Source: Leyella stercorea (GTDB lineage: Bacteria > Bacteroidota > Bacteroidia > Bacteroidales > Bacteroidaceae). Taken from it: 64,000 bases of DNA. Each line of letters begins with the position of its first letter. Within the stretch, counting starts at the first letter, position 1. Both the position numbers and the translations under genes were made by a program. Under the pieces are notes generated by a model. The model was not told the DNA's origin, made no database searches, and saw only the letters and a program-made list of their open reading frames with translations. The stretch covers positions 1 through 64,000 of the forward strand of contig NZ_JAHQUY010000006.1 in assembly GCF_019052365.1 (NCBI RefSeq), in the 5' to 3' direction. Shown here in pieces: positions 59,354 to 64,000 of this stretch.

Positions 59354-60477
59354 CTTTTGAACTGCAACATACCGACCCATGTAGCGACGCTCGCACTGGT
59401 ATAATCACCACCGACCACGGACAAATAAAGACCCCGATATTCATGCCTGTCGGCACGGTAGGTTCCGTAAAGGGAGTACATTTCAACGAACTCCGCGAAC
59501 AAGTAAAGGCACAGATAATTTTGGGCAACACCTACCATCTATACCTCCGCCCGGGTCTTGACACTCTACAAAAGGCAGGCGGACTGCATAAGTTCAACAC
59601 ATGGGACCGCCCGATACTCACCGACTCTGGCGGCTTCCAGGTTTTCTCGCTCACCGGCATACGCAAGTTGCGCGAAGAAGGTTGCGAGTTCCGTTCGCAC
59701 ATCGACGGATCGAAGCACATCTTCACACCGGAGAACGTGATGGATACGGAGCGTATCATCGGTGCCGACATCATGATGGCATTCGACGAGTGTCCTCCGG
59801 GCGAGAGCGACTACGAGTACGCAAAGAAGAGTCTCGGACTCACTCAGCGCTGGCTCGACCGTTGCGTCAAGCGTTTCAACGAAACAGAGCCGCTCTACGG
59901 TTACAACCAGAGTCTCTTCCCTATCGTGCAGGGCTGCAAGTACAAGGACTTGCGCCGCGAAGCAGCAAAGCACGTAGCCGACAAGGGAGCTGACGGCAAC
60001 GCTATCGGCGGACTGGCTGTGGGCGAACCTACAGAGGTGATGTACGAGATGATTGAGGTGGTGAACGAGATTCTGCCAAAGGACAAGCCTCGCTACCTTA
60101 TGGGCGTCGGCACTCCGCAGAACATACTTGAGGCTATTGAGCGCGGCGTAGACATGTTCGACTGCGTGATGCCTACACGCAACGGTCGCAATGCTATGCT
60201 CTTCACTTACGAAGGCACGATAAACATACGCAATAAGAAATGGGAGCAGGACTTCTCTCCTATCGACCCTGACGGATGCGACATCGACCGCATTCACACT
60301 AAGGCTTATCTACACCACCTCTTCAAGGCGCAGGAGCTGCTGGCTATGCAGATTGCGAGCATTCATAACTTGGCATTCTACCTGCGACTGGTCACCGACG
60401 CACGCAAACACATAGAGCAAGGCGACTTCGTACAATGGAAAGCAAGCGTTATAGACAATCTCGGAAGAAGAATTTAA
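59350..60477 (+). CDS. tgt: tRNA-guanine transglycosylase (queuine tRNA-ribosyltransferase)
   Basis: Tgt swaps guanine 34 of GUN tRNAs for preQ1, the step before QueA. The 375 residues show PIFMPVGTVGSVKGV, LTDSGGFQVFSL with D92, IVQGCKYKDLRREAA, GGLAVGEPTEVMYEM and MFDCVMPTRNGRN with nucleophile D271. The usual zinc motif CxCxxC before RAYLxHL is not present: only C310 remains in DPDGCDIDRIHTKAYLHHL, although the His of SIHNLAFY is kept. It overlaps lon and directly abuts the permease gene. Confidence 0.95.
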   Translation: MTFELQHTDPCSDARTGIITTDHGQIKTPIFMPVGTVGSVKGVHFNELREQVKAQIILGNTYHLYLRPGLDTLQKAGGLHKFNTWDRPILTDSGGFQVFSLTGIRKLREEGCEFRSHIDGSKHIFTPENVMDTERIIGADIMMAFDECPPGESDYEYAKKSLGLTQRWLDRCVKRFNETEPLYGYNQSLFPIVQGCKYKDLRREAAKHVADKGADGNAIGGLAVGEPTEVMYEMIEVVNEILPKDKPRYLMGVGTPQNILEAIERGVDMFDCVMPTRNGRNAMLFTYEGTINIRNKKWEQDFSPIDPDGCDIDRIHTKAYLHHLFKAQELLAMQIASIHNLAFYLRLVTDARKHIEQGDFVQWKASVIDNLGRRI

Positions 60478-61716
60478 ATGAAAATAAAGAACATCAGGCG
60501 TTTACACAAGCTGCTGCATTTGCAGCAGACCTTGCGCAGAAAGACAAAAGGGATACGCACGGCTTTGGCATGGTTATGCCACAAGCTGCGCTTCCTTAGT
60601 GTCTTGAACGTGATAAACCCATTCCATTATATCAGTATTCTCGACTGGTATATCATACGCAAGTTCATCGGCACATATATCTATTCCATCATACTGATCA
60701 TCTCTATCAGTATCGTGTTCGACGTGAACGAGAACCTCGTAAAGTTCGCACAATACCACGCACCACTTAAGGCTATCGTCTTTGACTATTACGCCAACTT
60801 CGTGCCTTACTTCGCCAACTTGTTCAGTCCGCTATTCGTATTCATCGCGGTGATTTTCTTCACATCAAAATTGGCATCTAACTCCGAAATCATATCCATG
60901 CTCGCCGCGGGCGTATCATTCCGACGCCTCATGCGCCCTTACATGATTTCGTGCGTACTCATCTCTACTTTGTCCTTCTTCCTTAGTGCTTACATCATCC
61001 CGCACGGCACGGTTGTTAGACAGAACTTCGAGACGATGTACAAGAACAAGAAGAAGAACACATCGGCAGAAAATGTTATGCTGCAGGTGGACAAAGGTAC
61101 GATTGCGTACATACAGCATTATGACAACAACCAGAAACGTGGCTACGGATTCTCACTCGATAAGTTCGAGAACAAGAAGCTTGTTAGCCACCTAACGGCA
61201 ATGGATGCGCAGTATGATACTATCTCCGACTCGAAGTATCACTGGACTCTGTCTAACTGGAAGATTCGCGAACTGCGCGGACTGCGCGAGCATATCACAA
61301 GCGGAACCAAACGAGACACCATAATACAGATGGAGCCGACAGACCTCGTCTATTCGAAAGGTCAGCAGGAGACATTCACCAACCCCGAATTGAAGGAGTA
61401 TATCGGCAAGCAGCGCAACCGCGGCAACGGCAACGTAGTGCAGTACGAAGTGGAATACCACAAGCGAATAGCCTCGTCATTCGCTTCGTTCATCCTCACG
61501 ACAATCGGTCTCTCGCTGTCTTCGCGCAAACGTAAAGGTGGCATGGGTATGTATCTCGGTATGGGTCTCGCCCTGAGTTTCGGATACATCATGCTGCAGA
61601 CCGTATCGTCTACCTTCGCCATCAACGCCAATACACCACCGATACTGGCGGCGTGGATACCGAACATCATCTTTGCTATCGTAGCATACTTCTGCTATAG
61701 AAAAGCACCCAATTAA
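60478..61716 (+). CDS. LptF/LptG-family permease
   Basis: LptF and LptG form the membrane part of the transporter that moves lipopolysaccharide from the inner membrane toward the outer membrane. The 412 residues carry a basic N-terminal extension (about 45 residues), three membrane helices (about 63-85, 103-128, 150-170), a periplasmic beta-jellyroll region (about 175-325) and three C-terminal helices (330-405). Signature parts are YIIRKFIGTYIYSIILI and MLAAGVSFRRLMRPYM. Whether it is LptF or LptG cannot be told. Its ATG follows the tgt stop with no gap. Confidence 0.88.
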   Translation: MKIKNIRRLHKLLHLQQTLRRKTKGIRTALAWLCHKLRFLSVLNVINPFHYISILDWYIIRKFIGTYIYSIILIISISIVFDVNENLVKFAQYHAPLKAIVFDYYANFVPYFANLFSPLFVFIAVIFFTSKLASNSEIISMLAAGVSFRRLMRPYMISCVLISTLSFFLSAYIIPHGTVVRQNFETMYKNKKKNTSAENVMLQVDKGTIAYIQHYDNNQKRGYGFSLDKFENKKLVSHLTAMDAQYDTISDSKYHWTLSNWKIRELRGLREHITSGTKRDTIIQMEPTDLVYSKGQQETFTNPELKEYIGKQRNRGNGNVVQYEVEYHKRIASSFASFILTTIGLSLSSRKRKGGMGMYLGMGLALSFGYIMLQTVSSTFAINANTPPILAAWIPNIIFAIVAYFCYRKAPN

Positions 61717-61740
61717 TAATAATATAAATAATAACACAAT

Positions 61741-63513
61741 ATGTATTTCGACGAAACACAACTCAACGACAATGTGCTCGACGCATTATATGACATGCGC
61801 TTTGACCAGTGCACACCTATTCAAGAGAAATGTATACCGCCAATACTCGAAGGCCGCGACCTTCTTGGCGTAGCACAGACTGGAACTGGAAAGACAGCAG
61901 CTTATCTGCTCCCTATACTCTCTAAACTCGACGATGGCGGCTATCCGCACGATGCCATCAACTGCGTAATCATGAGTCCAACACGCGAACTCGCACAGCA
62001 GATTGATCAGGCTATGCAGGGCTTCGGCTACTATCTCAACGGCGTGAGCAGCGTAGCTGTGTACGGCGGCAACGACGGCAACCGCTACGATCAAGAACTG
62101 AAAAGCTTCCAAATGGGTGCCGATGTGGTTATCGCCACACCGGGACGCCTTATCAGCCACATCTCTCTCGGCTCTGCCGACCTGAGCAAGGTGAGTTTCT
62201 TCGTTCTCGACGAGGCAGATCGCATGCTCGACATGGGATTCTCTGAGGACATCAAGATGATTGCAAGCAAACTGCCTGCTACTTGTCAAACCATCATGTT
62301 CTCGGCTACTATGCCCGAAAAGATCGAAGAACTGGCAAAGAGTCTGCTGAAGAACCCCGTGGAAGTGAAGATTGCTGTGAGCAAACCTGCAGAGAAAATC
62401 AAGCAAAGCGCATACGTATGCTACGAGACACAGAAGATAGGCATTGTAAAGGACCTCTTCCGTAAAGGCGACCTCAATCGCGTAATCATCTTCTCTGGCA
62501 AGAAGCAGAAGGTGAAGGCTATCAACCGCACTCTGCAGCAGATGAAAATCAACTCAGGCGAGATGCACTCAGACCTCGAGCAGGCTGAGCGCGATGAGAT
62601 TCTCTACAAGTTCAAGACCGGACAAATCGACGTGCTCGTGGCTACTGATATCGTGGCTCGCGGCATTGACATCGACGACATCGCAATGGTTATCAACTTC
62701 GATGTACCGCACGACCCGGAGGACTATGTCCACCGCATCGGTCGTACAGCACGTGCACAGCGCGACGGCGTTGCCATCACATTCGTAAGCGAAGACGAAA
62801 TCAGCAGCTTCAAACAGATTGAAAAGTTCCTCGGACGTGTCGTAGACAAGAACGAACTACCGGAAGGTCTCGGCGAGACTCCTGACTACAACGCTCCTCG
62901 ATCAAGAGGCAGAGGCGGAAAGGGACGCGACGAGAAGCGCCCGAGAAACGGTTCTAAGTCAAACCGCTCACAAGGCGACAACAAGCGCCGCAACAACAAC
63001 AGAAAGAAGAACGGCGCCAACGATCAAAACAACGGCGAGAAGCCTGCTACAGAAGCTCAGCAGACTGATAACGCTCAGGAGAACGTAGCCGCTACTACAA
63101 ATCCCGACAACACGCAGACAGCACCGCAGAAGAAGCGCAGACGCAAACCTAACCGCAAGCCTGCCAACGCTGAAGCTGGCAACGTTCAGCAAACAGAAAA
63201 GGACGCTAAGGACAGCAACGAGAACAAAGGCGACAACGCAAAGAAACGCAACGAACGCCCAGCTCGCAATAATGAGCGCCCAGCTCGTGACGGCGAACAG
63301 CCAAAACGCAACAATCAGCAGCGCCGTCAGCGCAAAGACAACGCTTCACGCCGTTCAAACCAGAACCGCAAGCAGGATAGAAAGGATAATGCACAAAGCG
63401 CAAATGCAAAATCCGCCCCAAATGTACCGGCAGTAAAACAGCCAACAACACTCACAACTATCCTCAAAAAGCCCTTAAGCTGGATAAAATCGCTCGGAAA
63501 GAAGAAAAATTAA
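61741..63513 (+). CDS. DEAD-box RNA helicase with basic low-complexity tail
   Basis: The 590 residues include the Q motif (FDQCTPIQEKCIP), motif I AQTGTGKT (45-52), Ia PTRELAQQ, II DEAD (157-160), III SAT (188-190) and VI HRIGRTARA, giving a complete two-domain RNA helicase. From about residue 380 a long Arg/Lys/Asn/Gln-rich tail follows (RGRGGKGRDEKRPRNG) and ends with LSWIKSLGKKKN, the usual Bacteroidetes form. Likely roles are ribosome assembly or cold adaptation. The upstream gene ends 24 bases earlier; a terminator follows at once. Confidence 0.93.
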   Translation: MYFDETQLNDNVLDALYDMRFDQCTPIQEKCIPPILEGRDLLGVAQTGTGKTAAYLLPILSKLDDGGYPHDAINCVIMSPTRELAQQIDQAMQGFGYYLNGVSSVAVYGGNDGNRYDQELKSFQMGADVVIATPGRLISHISLGSADLSKVSFFVLDEADRMLDMGFSEDIKMIASKLPATCQTIMFSATMPEKIEELAKSLLKNPVEVKIAVSKPAEKIKQSAYVCYETQKIGIVKDLFRKGDLNRVIIFSGKKQKVKAINRTLQQMKINSGEMHSDLEQAERDEILYKFKTGQIDVLVATDIVARGIDIDDIAMVINFDVPHDPEDYVHRIGRTARAQRDGVAITFVSEDEISSFKQIEKFLGRVVDKNELPEGLGETPDYNAPRSRGRGGKGRDEKRPRNGSKSNRSQGDNKRRNNNRKKNGANDQNNGEKPATEAQQTDNAQENVAATTNPDNTQTAPQKKRRRKPNRKPANAEAGNVQQTEKDAKDSNENKGDNAKKRNERPARNNERPARDGEQPKRNNQQRRQRKDNASRRSNQNRKQDRKDNAQSANAKSAPNVPAVKQPTTLTTILKKPLSWIKSLGKKKN

Positions 63514-63526
63514 AGAAAATAGCAAA

Positions 63527-63573
63527 AAAGGTACGCAAATATTTTGGAGTTTCAAAATAAATGCGTACCTTTG
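63527..63573 (+). promoter_or_regulatory. Terminator hairpin overlapping the tRNA-Arg promoter
   Basis: AAAGGTACGCA (63527-63537) pairs with TGCGTACCTTT (63562-63572) and TATTTTG (63540-63546) with CAAAATA (63553-63559), making a long stem 13 bases after the helicase stop. The same bases hold a full promoter: TTTG (63543-63546), 19 bases, TACCTTTG (63566-63573), 42 bases before the tRNA. Confidence 0.75.
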
Positions 63574-63615
63574 CACTCGCAATTAAGGAACAACACTTAA
63601 TGCTTAATAGAAGAA

Positions 63616-63689
63616 GGCTCCGTAGCTCAACTGAATAGAGCATCTGACTACGGATCAGAAGGTTGCAGGTTTGAATCCTGCCGGAGTCA
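63616..63689 (+). tRNA. tRNA-Arg (anticodon ACG)
   Basis: The 74-base cloverleaf has acceptor GGCTCCG/CGGAGTC with one G-U pair, D arm GCTC/GAGC, anticodon stem TCTGA/TCAGA with loop CTACGGA giving anticodon ACG, and TPsiC arm GCAGG/CCTGC. Discriminator A follows and CCA is not encoded. The A34 would be read as inosine after deamination, as in other bacteria. Confidence 0.95.
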
Positions 63690-63693
63690 CGAT

Positions 63694-63729
63694 AAAGAGA
63701 ATATTACTTCACGTAATATTCTCTTTTTT
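63694..63729 (+). terminator. Terminator of tRNA-Arg
   Basis: AAAGAGAATATTAC (63694-63707) pairs exactly with GTAATATTCTCTTT (63713-63726), with a 5-base loop and more T after it. Confidence 0.88.
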
Positions 63730-63736
63730 GTTATAT

Positions 63737-63834
63737 ACGTATAAGATTTTGTGGTACACGCATAAGATTTGGCGTATACCACAAAGCGTTTTTGTTACAC
63801 ATTATGTTACACTTCGCATTGAAGTCGTGTTACA
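63737..63834. repeat. Cluster of short direct and inverted repeats 3' of tRNA-Arg
   Basis: ACG(T/C)ATAAGATTT occurs at 63737 and 63758, TTTGTGGTA (63748-63756) is the inverse of TACCACAAA (63777-63785), and TGTTACA occurs three times at 63793, 63805 and 63828. Together with the position just after a tRNA gene this may mark the edge of an integrated element, but no copy of the tRNA end is visible. Confidence 0.5.
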
Positions 63835-63843
63835 TTCATCGTT

Positions 63844-64000
63844 CTATTTCAGCTTTATTATATCGCTCCACCTTGTTGTAGGACACGCGCTCTTGAGGTC
63901 GTGCTTTATGGCGTCGGCAAACTTCCTGCCATTCGGGTACTGCTGCGACGAGAGTATCACGGTTTCGGTGCCGTCCACCTTATTTATACGGTCTACAGCA
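63844..64000 (-). CDS. C-terminal end of an unrecognised protein, cut by the window edge
   Basis: Reading leftward, an open frame enters from the window end and stops at TAG (63846-63844), giving 51 residues with RINKVDGTETVILSSQQYPN, RKFADAIKHDLKSACP and a basic end WSDIIKLK. Codon use looks coding and the composition is that of a soluble globular protein. I do not recognise the family. It points toward the tRNA-Arg gene and the repeat cluster. Confidence 0.5.
   Translation of the reverse strand, partial: AVDRINKVDGTETVILSSQQYPNGRKFADAIKHDLKSACPTTRWSDIIKLK

Noticed and set aside
60478..60615. Separate small gene at the basic N-terminus of the LptF/G protein
   Set aside because: The extension is in frame with no alternative stop, and its start abuts the tgt stop as expected for an operon; a later start remains possible.

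Overview
The window looks like chromosomal DNA of a member of the Bacteroidales, most likely Prevotella or a close relative. The reasons are: several promoters match the Bacteroidetes pattern TTTG-N19-20-TAnnTTTG; Shine-Dalgarno sequences are mostly absent; and it carries families typical of the phylum (DUF4301, DUF2027-Smr, a Bat aerotolerance operon, a DUF5112/DUF5113-like hybrid kinase, a Bacteroides-type serine palmitoyltransferase). Genus assignment is inference. Most of the window is housekeeping DNA, densely packed and with short operons on both strands.

Layout. 1-8.6 kb: the start of a secreted protein, DUF4301, ispE, an RluA-type pseudouridine synthase, a short DnaJ, the infC-rpmI-rplT operon, DUF4491-rlmH and an lrgA-lrgB pair. 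8.6-19.8 kb (minus strand): hisS, then a Fur-family gene overlapping purA, then a run queA -> DUF2027-Smr -> nadE -> dipeptidyl-peptidase III -> AlkD-like protein, and a PAP2 phosphatase. 19.9-28.4 kb: the Bat operon in the order MoxR, DUF58, BatD-like, BatA, BatB, BatC and a fused BatD-BatE. 28.5-33.2 kb: maf, DAHP synthase/chorismate mutase, a divergent zinc-type Fur regulator, kdsC, DUF2520 and a GNAT/FemAB-like protein. 33.3-38.3 kb: xpt translationally linked to a two-gene helicase/DNA-methyltransferase locus, the main accessory cargo. 38.4-42.7 kb: a response regulator and an unusual fused sensor kinase. 42.8-53.1 kb: M18 aminopeptidase, methyltransferase, FKBP, Crp-like regulator, lepA, lipoprotein, menB, TSCPD protein, yebC and pheT. 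53.2-63.7 kb: two identical tRNA-Pro genes, serine palmitoyltransferase divergent from a lipid kinase, trmN6, lon-tgt-lptF/G, a DEAD-box helicase and tRNA-Arg. The last 150 bases hold the end of an unrecognised gene.

How genes fit together. queA and tgt both serve tRNA queuosine but lie 41 kb apart. The serine palmitoyltransferase and the DAG/sphingosine-kinase-family protein share one divergent promoter region, which suggests sphingolipid metabolism. The best candidate for an unusual system is the pair at 33844-38338: a large SF2 helicase fused to an N6-adenine methyltransferase, preceded by a small protein with methyltransferase-like motifs, with no nuclease motif that I can see. A 22-base-period repeat with a conserved 12-base edge abuts its 3' end and recurs at 8.4 kb.
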